The notes beneath the pieces were generated by a model. That model did not search any database, had not been told where the DNA came from, and worked only from the letters and a program-made list of their open reading frames with translations. Positions 37,890 to 50,832 of a DNA stretch of 64,000 nucleotides are shown piece after piece. Origin of the DNA: Distichodus sexfasciatus (lineage: Eukaryota; Chordata; Actinopteri; Characiformes; Distichodontidae); assembly GCA_032718565.1 (NCBI GenBank), contig JAVGVS010000003.1:1931178-1995177 (forward strand), written 5' to 3'. Position 1 is the stretch's first letter; every line of letters starts with the position of its first letter. Made by a program: the position numbers and the translations under genes.

Positions 37890-39850
37890 AAACGTAGCTG
37901 CGCTATTCACAGATAGCGCAACTATGAAAAAGAAGCTGAGTGTTGCATTTGGAAGCTGTGATGTGGGATTTTTTGTGTTATATGTGGCACAGAGATTAAA
38001 GTTGGCAAAGAGAGAATGATAGTGTGGGCGAAGCTACTTTTACATGGTAGGTACTAATGATAAAAAGTATCCCTGAGCTCAACCAGACGAAAAACTATCT
38101 TCTTTTTTGATTAAAAAAAAAATATATATAGACCTAAAATTAGTGTCAACTAATCTAGCTTATCTGTATAATACCAAAGCTACTTTTAATGCTATAGCTT
38201 TTCCAGTAACGCTACATAGTTACAATATAAAGTGATATTACAATATGTATGATGTCTGATTGATGATTTATTTTCAATCGATGTTATGTACGTGTTAATT
38301 ATTCGATCGATGTATTAATGTAGATCAATCTATTGTTACACCTACAATCTTTGAGCCCCTGAGCAAGAGTCTTAACTCAGGGGTGCTTCTTGCAGACTGT
38401 AATTAATACATCCTTATGATGCCCACAATGACATGACATAGCATATTGTATCACACAAGCTTGAATATAGTAAAATTTACAGGAACTCTCTCCAAATTTG
38501 TTTTTTCTTTAAGAAGCTCTGAGATGAGTGTCCTTCATGGTAGATTTTTTGTGTGAGTGTATATAGTTAAGCTAGTTAGTTACTTATAAGTCACTATGTA
38601 TAATCATGATACTGATCTGAGGTCATATCACCCAGACCTGACCTGGGGCCAAAGTCTCTGGGGCAACTTGTGTCCTCCCTATAAAGAGCCAATGGTTCTA
38701 TACACATTCACTGCACACAAAGATAAACTGAAGGCCTTTATGATAATGTTGTCAGCAATTCATAGTGTGAGCCTAAATCAACTGCTTTCTACATGAGACC
38801 TGTATATCTGTCACTTAAAGCCTGGTCCATGATAGCATTCTCATTAGAACACTATTAATCAGTTTTACTCATGACACATGATTTTGACCTCAGTGGGTAA
38901 AGAGGAGATGTCACAGTGACCTCACCCTCTGTTACATCCATGTGAGAGTCTGTGGCATTTGTTCCTGTTTCCTGTTAGTTTGGGCAGCTTCTGTATTACT
39001 GCAGTAGTAGTTTTAAAGTAAGACAAAATAAAGACTAACCTAATTTGCGGTCTAAAAATGTCTGTATCTTTAATGCTAAAAGAATGTTAAAAACATAAAA
39101 TAAAAATAACATTAATTGTAATTTGTGAATTACGTCATGTTTTAATATTTAGACTTTTAATTTTATGGTAGTAATTTTTCTGAATTTCATCTGTTTCACT
39201 TTTAACTTCAGGACTATATTGTCTGTTTTCTTTTGAATGGCACAAGTTGAGCTCCACTAGATGGGGCTAGGTGTTGTTACTATAAAGAAGTTACTTTTGG
39301 AAAAATGAGTCCAGTGTTGTCAGAAAAATCCTGTGCTATAAACAGTATGATATCACACATAATACTTACTGTACTGATTTGGTTCTTGTTGAGCTTTTTG
39401 TCCATGCAGTAAATCTCAAGTTTCTGCCATTAAGCTATTTCTGTTTGATGTGTATATTCAAGCTATATGTTATGACATCACACAATAATTTGTCAGAATT
39501 GGCCATATATTACCCAACAATAGCAATACTGTGTGGTTTCGTACTGTGATTATTTTCCTTCATGAATACCGTAGTGTTAATAACTCAAGGGGACTGGATT
39601 CATATGATGGAAAATGACTAATGATTCATCACAGTTTACATCACAGTAATGATTTATTGTCATAATTCAAGGTTCAAGGTGAATACAAGAGGGTTATGAA
39701 TAAACCCTTAAATTCTTTTTTTGCTTTAACTACCCAGTAAAATAGTGAGCAAATAGTTAACTTTATCATTGTGCATGGTTGGTCAGAAAATAGTAAAGCA
39801 TCAAGGTCAAGGCCTTGAGCTGGCAAGGGGAGTGTTAAAGTGTATATATT
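37890..39850. other. Intergenic region upstream of hdlbp, no gene seen
   Basis: AT-rich. A short family-B SINE remnant may lie at 38345-38410 (GAGCAAGAGTCTTAACTC). No exon recognised. Confidence 0.4.
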
Positions 39851-39856
39851 TAAATG

Positions 39857-40271
39857 CAGTGCTAGATTGGGAGTAACGTTACAAAATTAACGCAATTTCA
39901 GGAACGTGTTACTGTTTGCTGTAATGCAGTAATGTAATTCATTACTAATTTTTTTGTAATGTTATACTAGTTACATATTACAGTAACATGCATTACAACA
40001 TGTTTAACATGAAATTTAGTGCTGCTTTGCTTTTTTTAAACTGCAAAAACACTGCAAGACCTTTCGGTACAAGAGAAAAATTTGGCATTTTAGAATGCCA
40101 AGTCCTACTTCCACAGTTATTTTGGTGGAAGTAACTAAAAAGTAATGCAGGAGTCATGTAACACATTACAGTTCAGAGACAGTAACATTGTAATGTAACA
40201 AACTACTTAGAAATAACAGTAACTAGTTATCTATAATATATTACATTTGTGAAGCAACTTGCCCAACACTG
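39857..40271 (+). mobile_element. Non-autonomous hAT-like element
   Basis: 415 bp between CAGTGCTAGATTGGGAGTAA and TTGCCCAACACTG, the ends of a common fish element rich in AGTAACTAGTTA-type text. The flanks TTTAAATG and GTAAAATG agree at 6 of 8 bases, an aged target duplication. Confidence 0.7.
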
Positions 40272-40349
40272 GTAAAATGATGGGGTTATGGTATAGTTTT
40301 GAGTATAGGACGTGCAGATGGATTCAGATATCTGGAAGCATAAGCTGTC

Positions 40350-41433
40350 TAGGAGAGTGAAAGTGAAAAGTGAAAGTGACTATTTGTCATTGCGAACACA
40401 GCACTGCAGCACACAGTGCACCACGACAAAATGTGGGCTCCGCATGTGACCTATCCATGAAAAAGCAGTGGGCAGCTGACATGCGGTGCAGTGCTTGGGG
40501 ACAGTACCTCGCTCATGAGTACCTCAGTGGTATCTTTACTGCTCTGGGATTCGAACCAGAGACCTTCCAGTCATGTGGCCAACCAAAGACGGTTCTGTAA
40601 TTATGCAGTTCACACACATTATTAGTGGCTGTGTGCTGTAGCTTCACCCTTACTATTCTGTCTTCATTTGGAGCAAGGTTATATGCTAACAGGTGCCATA
40701 TACTGTACGTATGGCTCATTTTGGGGTTTTTAAAGAACGAATGTGGAAAACCCCTTTTTATGGCTACGTTCACACTACCATGCTGAAGTGACTCAAATCG
40801 GATTTTTTGCCTTAATGTGACACAGATGTGATCTTTTCAGGGCTGTGTGGACACGCAAATCTGATCTTTTCAAATCAGATTTGTGTCACTTTCATATGTG
40901 GTACTAAATCCGATACGTATCCGATTCGCGGCCATGCGACCTGAATGTGAACGCTCAGATCGGAATTCATGCGGCTTTTTGCTTATACGCATGCGCTGAC
41001 ATCATCAGCCTGCACCGGCAGCGCGGGAAGGTAAAAATGGAGGAGAGCTGCGATAACAGAAAAAGCTAGCCGCCTGACTTTTTTTCTCCTTTTCGACCTG
41101 CTCATGTACAGCTGATACAGCTTTGTCGTCCTCCAGAACAAAGTGCTATACATGCGTGAGCTACTAACGCCTCCATTTTAATGCCATGAGTCGTCCCACA
41201 GATATGACGTTTTTGTTGTTTGTGACGTAGTTGACCCGTGTAAAAACGTATCAATGTGCGCATGCGTGACGTTTCGGCGGACCGATGTGTTCACATTACA
41301 GTCAGATACAGGTCACTTGTAGTTATGAATGTGAACCGTCAAGATAGACAAATCCGATCTGAGCAAAAAAAATTGCTAAATCCGCCACTGTGACCAACTC
41401 CCTGACCCTTACGCTATCAACTGCCCCAAAGAG
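40350..41433 (-). repeat. tRNA-derived SINE (family A) split by an 0.8-kb insertion
   Basis: The tail and middle are at 40350-40585 and the missing head, CCCTGACCCTTACGCTATCA to CTGCCCC on the plus strand, resumes at about 41393-41433. The interruption holds 175 bp of unassigned sequence plus the second Harbinger-like MITE copy. Confidence 0.7.
40762..41373. mobile_element. Harbinger-like MITE, right end lost
   Basis: It starts GGCTACGTTCACACTACCA and follows the 10213-10867 copy closely for about 600 bp with only scattered substitutions and short indels, then loses similarity after GATCTGAGCAAAAAA. The right inverted repeat is missing. Confidence 0.75.
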
Positions 41434-41439
41434 TGAGAG

Positions 41440-43480
41440 TGAGACAGTTTTGATGTTTTTTTTTGTATAGCATGGCTGTTATTGCTTGGTGTATTTCGAA
41501 CACATTTGCAACACAGATTAGTCAATTTATACAATAATTCATTTTATCAATGAAGAATTAAGGTCTGGTGTCTAAACAGAGACAGGGATGTAGACTACGT
41601 GCTGGATTTGGGCCCTTAAATTAGAAAATAGAAACAAACAGTAAGAAAAACATAAGAAATAATAAAAAGGCAGTCTTGCACTATACTGGGCCCAAAATGT
41701 AAAAAAAATCAAAATAAAAAAGTAATCAAAATACAAACAATAAAGTGAACGCTAACTTGGTGCACATGGAGAAAACTGCCAATGCGAAGCTAAAAATCCA
41801 GGGTTTAAGGACAACTGGTTTCTGAATTGGATAGGCTTTTAAAAAGGAATACAAAACAAGGGACATGTGAAATAAATGATGGTTGACTTAATTAGCTGAA
41901 CAATTAGAAACGTGAACTAAACAAAGAGTAAAGTGAGAGATAAACCCAGGCTCAAAAATCAGGTGTGACTGGGACCGGCAGAATCTGCGCAGTCGTGGCA
42001 ATTTCTCCACTTTGTTCCTATCTGTATTATAACTGTTCATATAGTTCCATAGAGTATAAGAGATTAAAGCTCACATCATAGTATTGGTTTCAAATAATGT
42101 GATGTTGATTTGTTATGTTTAGTGGAATGTAGTAATTACGATGATAGAGTTTTGTGATGTTTGATGCCGCTAGTTTAGGTTATGCTATTCGGAGGATCTG
42201 AAATAATCAACATTAATAATGTTAGCAAACTGACACTGAAGCAACATATGCTTTCGCTATGGGATCAACATTTATTCAGTGTTTATTTGGTACCTGAATA
42301 ATCTCAATACACTGGAACCCAGGCTTTCCTTTTTTAGCTCAAGATGAAATGTTTAAAATTCTTTGCATCCAAGGTCGCATGACACTGAATGTGGCAATTT
42401 AATATTGTGAGGTGTTTTTGGAGCTAACTTTGCTCAACCATTTTGCTCACCTGTTTCCTGTTTTAAAAGTAACCTCGGTCAGATCACCACTAATCCAGAC
42501 TAACAGGTTAAATAAATCTTGTTTTTAAAAGCATGTTTACTTCATCTTTCATTAGCAGATTACATAAAATTATTTTTTTTCACGAAACCATTTTTGAATA
42601 AATGCTATGATTCTCGCCGATCTTCGGGGACTCTCTCTGGGAAACCATCAGCTGTTTTGTCCTCTTTATCTTAAAATAATAATGAAGTGTTGTAAACTCA
42701 CTCATAAAGTGTCACACATACAGTATACACATATGTCACACTCACAGGTCACAATTACATTTTACAACTTGTTTTATTTTCATGCACCATTACTTCTCGA
42801 CCACAAGCAACATTCCATTCTTTTTACCATTCCATAGTCAAGGACCTGAACATCCAGATCCATTGAAAATATTTGTGCTTGTTATTTAGCCAGAAATGAA
42901 AGTAACATTACTTTTTCTTTTAATTATAATACTTTCACTTTGACAGTCATCTTATTATCTAAATATAAATTGATTTCATTACATACATGAACTAATATCT
43001 AGAGTAAATATAAATTTTCTCACCAGCTCATGAGAAACACCTCACATATACTGTATGTACAATATACGTACATTTTCCTGGATTTTATCAGTTTCCACTT
43101 AGTAGTAACATTAACATGGTAGTGACTTATGCACAACAGAATTGAAGCAGTTGTTAGAGTATAAAACCTAAAATTAAAGAAGTAACGATTGCTGTAACAG
43201 AAATTGTTCATGGCAATAGATGAGCTGTGATCTCTTACTGTATAATCTAGAAAGTGTGATATGCATGCAGATGTTTTTAAAATGGCCAATAAGTGTATTA
43301 TTATTGCATGTTTGTTTATTTTTTACAATAAACCTTTTCTTTGACATTGCAGGATCTACAATGATAATATCTACAGTTACTATATCTTCCATCATTGCTT
43401 AAAAGGTGAGCGGCACTACGGAATTTCAAAACGGAATGTAGTTTCAGGTTGTCAGCTGACAGATACTGAAATGGGCTCTT
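41440..43480. other. Intergenic region, no gene seen
   Basis: AT-rich with no recognised repeat ends or exons. Confidence 0.4.
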
Positions 43481-43493
43481 TTCCTGTAAATGG

Positions 43494-43763
43494 ATGGTTA
43501 AAGGAGCACTGGTAGGTGTTGACAGACTTCCGGATCACTCTGAACCAGTGCCAGCCATACAAGTTCAGACCAATCTAAGATCTTTCCACCATTTCGCCAG
43601 ATTGATGCGTGTTTTCACACAAGCAACATCAACAGTTTCAGTTACTAGAGAGTGTGGATTACTTTCTGGAAGTTCTGGAAGCATAGTTTGTGGAAACCAT
43701 TGCCTTGAACACGGGAAAATTAGACTTGACAAGAGGTCTAAATCACATCTTGAGTTGGATTAG
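43494..43763 (+). other. Unassigned 89-codon open frame upstream of the RhoGEF
   Basis: Starts MVKGALVGVDRLPD. Its stop is followed within about 20 nt by a strong donor, CAGAG|GTAAGT near 43777. It could be part of an untranslated first exon of the RhoGEF, a lineage-specific small gene, or chance. No domain is recognised. Confidence 0.2.
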
Positions 43764-44534
43764 GGTGCAGGACAGAGGTAAGTTAGGTTTGTGACCCTTT
43801 AAGCATTTTTTTTAAAGCCATTACAAAAGTTGCAAAAAGTTCAATCTCTGATGTCTGAATTACCTACTACTGATAGAATACTATATATTTAGTTGTTTTA
43901 GTGTAAACATTTTATGAAGCATCAGTGATGAATCATCTATTTAATTTAATTTTTAAAGCATAAGGGCAGAGCTAGTGAAACTCAGCACAATGGTAACTTG
44001 TCCTTGTTAAAAAGAAATTAACTGTACAGCAGTTGTCTAGTGTTTATCCTAACTGATTTTGTAACTGACTAGAAAAATACAGCATGCTTTGGGAAATGAA
44101 TGCACATAGTGGACCTCTTGTTCTTATAAACAGGGCCTATTCTTTATGATCCATGTAAGCTATCTTTCATCTGTTGTGTCTTGTTACATAAAGCAAAAGA
44201 TTGCTGTCTGAATTTGAACAAGATACTGCACTGTGTCATTTCCACCAGTGCTGTAGTAAGTTGATATTTTCCTTGCATAAGTTTCCCTTCAGGAAGTATG
44301 TCTGTTACTGACAAACCTTAGATTTTTAGCTTTAATGTTGCTGCAAGGTCATCTCCCACAGAATATGACATTTGTGATAAAGTCAGTCCTACACAAACGA
44401 CAGATTGATGTTTTTTCAAGTATGTACTGATGCTGGATGTGCTTTCCAAAACTCAAAGTACAGCGCTCATAGTTACACCATACACATTGCTCAGCAATTT
44501 CATTATGGATATGATTTTGTGCTACAATGCTTTT

Positions 44535-44885
44535 CAGTGAGGTTGGGTGATACAACCGTAAATCAATATATCAATTAATTGACCTTTAACCTCACTTATG
44601 ATTGATGAATGAGCATTTTGTTCTGTTTTTTTGCTTGTTTGTTTATGACCTTCATAGTTTACAGACAAGGTTTGTATTGTAAATATACTCAACAATTAAA
44701 GGTCGTTCGTATCTGTGACCTTAAAATAATTAAAGAAAACACACAGACTAAACGTGGCAGAGTCAGGTCACAGCACATGTGGTAGTATATTTCGAGAGGA
44801 CAGTACATGTAGATTAAATGTAAATAACTGGAATAACCATCGTGGCCAAGATTACATCGATTAGAGGTTCTGAATGTCAGATTTG
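44535..44885 (+). repeat. Dispersed repeat, GGGCAAT-type family
   Basis: It shares GTTGGGTGATACAACC, GTAAATATACTCAACA, CACATGTGGTAGTATATTT and AAGATTACATCGATTAGAGG with the copy at 59380-59793, in the same order. Class not proven. Confidence 0.6.
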
Positions 44886-44943
44886 ATAAATTGACCAGCA
44901 CTATTTTTCAATATAAAACCAGGGTTCATTCCATTTCTCTTAC

Positions 44944-45071
44944 TTGCGCCTTTCCCAGACTGCTCAGTCAGCACATTCCCCAACAACAGGTTTTCCAGTA
45001 GGGGATTTTGGGCCAGTGCCTCAGGCTCTACAATAAACTGTTGTACCCAGTGTAAGGTGAATTCCTCCTTC
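44944..45071 (-). other. Exon-like open segment of unknown identity
   Basis: On the minus strand 128 nt are bounded by a CTCTC...ACCACAG acceptor and a GCAA|GTAAGA donor and stay open in one frame (KEEFTLHWVQQFIVE, then PEALAQNPLLENLLLGN). The composition looks protein-like, but no partner exon was found and I do not recognise the family. Confidence 0.25.
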
Positions 45072-45511
45072 CTGTGGTCATTTTGAGAGCAGGAGCATGC
45101 AGGGGCATGTGCCCGAGACCATGTATCAGTCTTCTCATGTTGGGCAGCTGAATTCAATTCATGCTGTAACCACATGTTTTGTTAATTGAACAATGGGAAC
45201 ACATGAATTGTTGTCATGATGTTGTGTGTAGAGATTTGGAGGATAAAGAGTTTACTGGGAGAGTGAAGTATTAGTGGATGGTGGAAATTCTCATTCAAAT
45301 ATATATCAGTTTTGAGGAACTTTGTTTTATGTCAATGTATGTCCAAGTCTAAGAGCAGTATATGTTTTCAACACTAAACATTTTTATACTGAAATGTTAC
45401 TCTGCTTTTGAACATTTGAGCCAGATCCTTTTGCTTAACATGTTTGGCCCCGGTATATGAATATATACCAGGTAATTTTATAACTAAAATGAGAACATCA
45501 TTAATGGTTTG

Positions 45512-45530
45512 AATATATATATATATATAT
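45512..45530. repeat. (AT)n microsatellite
   Basis: About nine uninterrupted AT units in non-coding sequence upstream of the RhoGEF. Confidence 0.85.
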
Positions 45531-46118
45531 CCATCTAAAACTCTTAGCCTACCAGAAACTTTTGAATAAGTAAGTTCCTGATGTCTCAAAGTATTGGGCA
45601 TTTGCAATAAACACACACACCTACTAATACACCCTCATATACACAAAAATACACCACAGGAAAAAAATAACCTTAATAAAAAAAAAAAAATCTTGCTCTA
45701 TTTTCATGTATACTTCCCGAGCAGGCTGAATGATTGTTTTGATCTTGTAAAAGGTATATAATCTCCCCTTCATGAAATTAAGAAACCCACAGTTTCCATA
45801 GGTCCAGTCATCAAGATAGGAGTATAATTGAGGAATCACATGATTCATGATGTGCCTGTCTCATTGGTGCAGGCATAACACACACTATAATCAGACATGT
45901 GTGACCTGTATACACAGATGAACCTTTGAAATGTGATTGTCAAAGCTTGCACGTGAATGGCTGCTATGATATTACAGAATATTTGCCAGATTGTTGACTA
46001 GAAAGCATTGTCTTTATATATCCAAAAGATGCACCATTTTCCGATACTTAAAACTCTTTGTAGGACTAATGAGTATCTGTCCCATTTTAGAGTGCTGTGA
46101 AGATCTCACAAGTTCTGT

Positions 46119-49100
46119 ATGGGCACAGACAATGACATCGTCACCAAACCTCCTATACCCCCCAAACCCCAGTTCAGAGAGGGCAAGTGGTGCAGGGTTA
46201 CAGACGCCACCCCAAAACCAGATGTGGAAGACACAAAGCAGCTCAATGTAAAGACTGATATGTTTTTAAACCCGCAGTAATAATTTCATAGTGCAATGAA
46301 ACCACTGTGATAATTGATAGTGGAATGGTTTTAAGCAAAGTCTGCTCTCAAAAGAAATATGCCATTGCTATATTACAGTAAAATCTAATATTTATAATGT
46401 GCAATTCATCTGTAAAGTATTTCATGTTTCATGCCATGTGTTTTTTGTACAATTTTTTATATATGTACCCATGTATACAGTATATGTCTAGAGTTTACAG
46501 TGTCCTTTCTACAGCTCGTTACGTGTTGAATTTGAACAAGTTAAATTTCCTCTGACTGGATCAATAAAGGTTATTTTATCTTATTTTAACAGATTCAGAC
46601 CGATCCCTGCTCTCTTACAGCACATGCAAACACAGAGCAGGAAATGTGCACAGCAGAAAGCAAGAACCCAGAAAGTCAGACCTCTGACAACTGCATTCCA
46701 CTCAACACCAAGGATTCATCTCCCCAGTTGAGACCAATCCCCAAACCTCGTTCACGCAGACCTCCTCCTCCTCAGACACACACCCTTTCTGTGCCTGACA
46801 ATAACAATAACCCTCTTTCAGACAGCACTGCCTTAAGTAGGTCTCATTCTGTTCCAAAATCTATTCAAATAAACGAAAGATGTCTGCTCAGTTTTTAAAC
46901 TTAATAAAACCCATTTGTCTTTTTTTTTCTGCTAGACGTTTCGATTGAGAGAGACTCAGTCCCAGATGTCTGCATGCCGTCCTGCCCCTGTGTGTGTCAT
47001 CGTTCCAGCAGACAAGGACAAACACAAACCCCACCACACCAGGAGCACCAGCCTGGAGTGGATGCATTCATTAGCACAGGCCAGAACACTGACCAGAATA
47101 TCACAGACCTTGAAGAACCCAGTACAGAACCTCCCAATATACCAATACCTACAGCACCTGAGAAACAAGAGCAAGACCAGCTCACCAACGGTGAGACAAA
47201 CACAACTTCCAGTGCTCAGTGATGCTTTAAACTGGCGACCTTCCGGGCGAACGCCTCATTCTTTTCACTAGATCTTCTTCTTCAAACGTTTTACTTCTAT
47301 TAACTCATTCCACAGTTTTTGTTGTAGATGCTTAAAAGTTGCTTCATGGCTTAATTTTAAGATAAAGAAATTGTAGTTCTCTATTGTGGGTGGCAGTGTA
47401 GTGATCGGAAGGTTGCCGGTTCAAATTCAAAGACCGGTAAAGGTACCACTGAGGTACTCATGAGCTAGGTATCGTCACTAAGCAATGTTCCCCAGGCGCT
47501 GCCCTTGTTAGCTGCCCACTGCTCTTTTATGGATGGGTCAAATGCAGTGGTCACATTTCGTTGTGGTGCAGTGTGTGTTCACTGCAAAAAATGCCTTTTT
47601 AAAAATAAGAAAAAAATTACTATTTTTGGGAAAAAAATACTTATTTCAAGCAAAATTATCTGCCAGTGCAGCAAGAAAATTGCACTTGCTAAGATTTCTT
47701 AAAACAAGAAAAAAAATACTCAAAGACTAAGCATACACAACTTAAATTAAGCAGAATATACTAGTTTTTTTCCTCCAATTCTCTTGAAACAAGTAAAAAT
47801 ATACTTACAGTCTACCTGTTAACACAACTCCTTTACCAGTGTAGGCTGTTTTAAGAAAAAACTGCTCAAAATTAGTTGTATTACCTAGGTAGGTTAACTC
47901 AAGATAAATTTTCTTGAAACAAGTCAAATAATCTAAACAATATTCAGTCTTACCAAGAAAATAAATCCAAAAATGGTGTAACAAGATTAAAGTGCTGAAT
48001 TCAAGTCAATTACACTTGTACAGATTTTTATTTTTTGCAGTGTTGTGCTGTGGTGTGTTCACAATGACAAAATAATCACTCACTTACTCGCCTCTGGATG
48101 AAGAGGTTGTGTGTTCAAATCCTACCTCTGGTATTACCATCATTGGGTCAGTGAGCAAGACTCTGAACACCAAGTTGCTCCAGGGCAAAGGCCATTCCTT
48201 GAATTAGATTAGTCGATCTTGATAAGAGTGTCTGCTTAATGCCATAAATGTAAATATCAATTTGGGGAGTGCCACTATTTAAGTTGTCATTTCCTATTTT
48301 GGCCATTTTTTAACCATTCTTAATCTGTAAATGTAAGAAGTCCTGTAAATTATAGTTATAATATAAAATATAAATGTAGATTTTTGCTTAATCATTTTTT
48401 TTTATTTAATCACAGTTATCGCCTATCTTGGTTTAAAAGAAAGAAAGAAAGAAAGAAAGAAAGAACATTAAGAATTCTGGCTCTGCAATAAACTTTCCAT
48501 ACAGAGACACACAACGTTCTAGAGACGGTGGTGTGCAGGAGGGTGTGTTTGCCCAAACTTAAACCTGTTCCTGTGAAATCCAGAGGTGGACAGTAACTAA
48601 GTACATTTACTTGAGTACTGTACTTAAGTAGGGGTTTTGAGTATCTGTACTTCACTCGAGTAGTATTTTATTTGGAAACTTATGACTTCCACTTCACTAC
48701 ATTTTAAAGACAAATACTGTACTTTTTACTTCACTACATTTCCATCAAGGTTCTCGTTACTCGTTACTTTCAAACCTGTGTATGAAGTGGATGTTATTCC
48801 CCCATTTCTAACAGATGATTGGTTGTTTGGCAGGTGACAGTCTGTCAGTAATCAGTAGAGTTACGTCACGCCTGTAGACTGGAACTATAAAACCAGGTTC
48901 AGACAGTTCTGCTGTTTTCTGTCTTGATTAAAACATTGTTGCTGTTGGAAAGTCATGAAGCTAGAGGTGTAGAGCTGGGTTTTAAGCAGGTTGGAATGTT
49001 GATTTTATTTTGTGAGCTGTATTTACAGCTTTTGCACTGTCCTCCTGATTAACATACACATATATGTGTGAACACACTACCAGAGCTGTGTCAGAACACT

Positions 49101-50832
49101 AACATGCTGTTTTGTGGGGGTGTGTAGTCTTACAATTAATTAATAAAATAAACTAATGCCTGGTTTTCTTTATCAGTTCAGGTTGTGTTTCCTTCTGTAA
49201 CATTCTACCAGTTCCTTATTCTACAGCTTCTACAAGCTAGTCAGAGGCAGTAGGGATTATAAGTGTTGTGGTGATAATGCAACAATGTGTTGAAAGAAGA
49301 TGTACTTTTAATACTTAAGTATTTTTAAAAACAAGTACTTCACTACTTTAACTTAAGTAAAATGTGACTCTACGACTTTCACTTGTATTGGAGTAACATT
49401 TGACTAGTGGTATCTGTACTTTCACTTAAGTAATGAAGTGAGCTACTTTGCCCACCTCTGGTGAAATCACAATTAAATGATTCACTGCGCAAAGGAAACA
49501 CAGACAAAATGGAAACTGATGAAACACATACAGATAGACTGTCACTAAACTATTTTACCTTTGGGCTTAATGAATGTGACAACACACCACAGCACATTGC
49601 GCACACATACAAGCACACCTTTTAAAGGGAATAATTCTACCGTGTTAAATTTATGTTTGTGGATCCTTGTGGACACAATACTACATGAATCAATGAATAA
49701 ATGAACAAATAACATTCTTTGCTGAATGAAATATGAACACATATTTTAGATATTCCAAACAGATTAGTGTTGGGTGATGGATTAGTGTAGTGATGGGTGT
49801 TGGTGGCTTAGTGGTAGGACACTCGCCTTTGGACCAAGAGGTTGTGGGTTCAAATCAACAACCAACATTGGGTCCCTGAGCAAGACCCCAAGTTGCTGTC
49901 AGGGGAACTGTCCCTGAAATTAGGAAATGTAAGTCGCTCTGGATGAGCGCGTCTGCTAAATGCTGTTAATGTAATGTAAATGTAATGATTAGTGCTTGTC
50001 ATGAATATCAGATCAGTCCTACCTGTAATTTGTTTATAACGAGAAACTAAAAACAACTAAATTTTGCAGCGGCTTCAGTTAATCAGACTCTACCATTAAC
50101 TTTATAATATGATAATATGAGCAGTTTCTTCTATAAAGTATTTAATATATTATATACTTTTTCTCATTCTTACCTGACGTGGTTCTCATTTTACTCATAT
50201 ATAAAAACATGAAATAAAAACAATCTTGCCTTCCTCTGCCTAGTGATATAGATAACATATTTTGGGATACACAGCTTATATTAAAAGCTATTATTTATTA
50301 TATTGATTTCTCTCCAACAGGTGATATTGACAGCGAACTGTGCTCTGTAATTACCAAGCCCATGCTCAAAGATGTGTTGGCTAAATTCATGCAGTTGACA
50401 CAGTCATCCACTGACACGGGAAAATGTTCTCGGCAAAAATCACTTTTCTTTTCATCAAAAAAGAAAAAAAAGTCCATAAAAAGAAAAAGATGTGTAACAC
50501 CAGACAACCCTGTTAGGGAAGACGGGGGATTACAGACAGCAGAACAAAATCAGCTACTTAATGAGCTAAAATTAAAGTTCTCATCCAACTGTTCATCCTC
50601 TCAGCCTCTTCAGACCACAACACCGAGTCCTGCACACTCCCTGCATATTTTGCCATCTGCTAGTTTGGAGGAGCAGGGCTCAGAAAATACTAATGAAGAA
50701 AATGCACCAAATCATAAAGAGAATGATGATTCACAACAATGCTCACTGGCAAAGTTATGGCAGGAGCGCTGCATTGTTAAAAAGTCCATAATTCTGAGCA
50801 GTCTCACTGCAAAGGAGATTTGCCTACAGGAG
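46119..50832 (+). CDS. RhoGEF exons 1-4: proline-rich and basic N-terminal region
   Basis: Residues 1-380. Exon 1 (43 codons) starts MGTDNDIVTKPPIPPKP. Exon 2 has poly-Pro after PKPRSRR, a candidate SH3 ligand. Exon 3 is low-complexity and Gln/Pro-rich. Exon 4 (512 nt) holds a Lys/Arg patch (SKKKKKSIKRKR), a possible nuclear or membrane-binding signal, and ends in the ephexin lead-in LWQERC...ICLQE. The 3.1-kb intron 3 (47191-50320) is packed with repeats. Confidence 0.85.

Noticed and set aside
50298..50507. Minus-strand frame opposite RhoGEF exon 4
   Set aside because: Shadow of the real plus-strand coding exon; no independent support.
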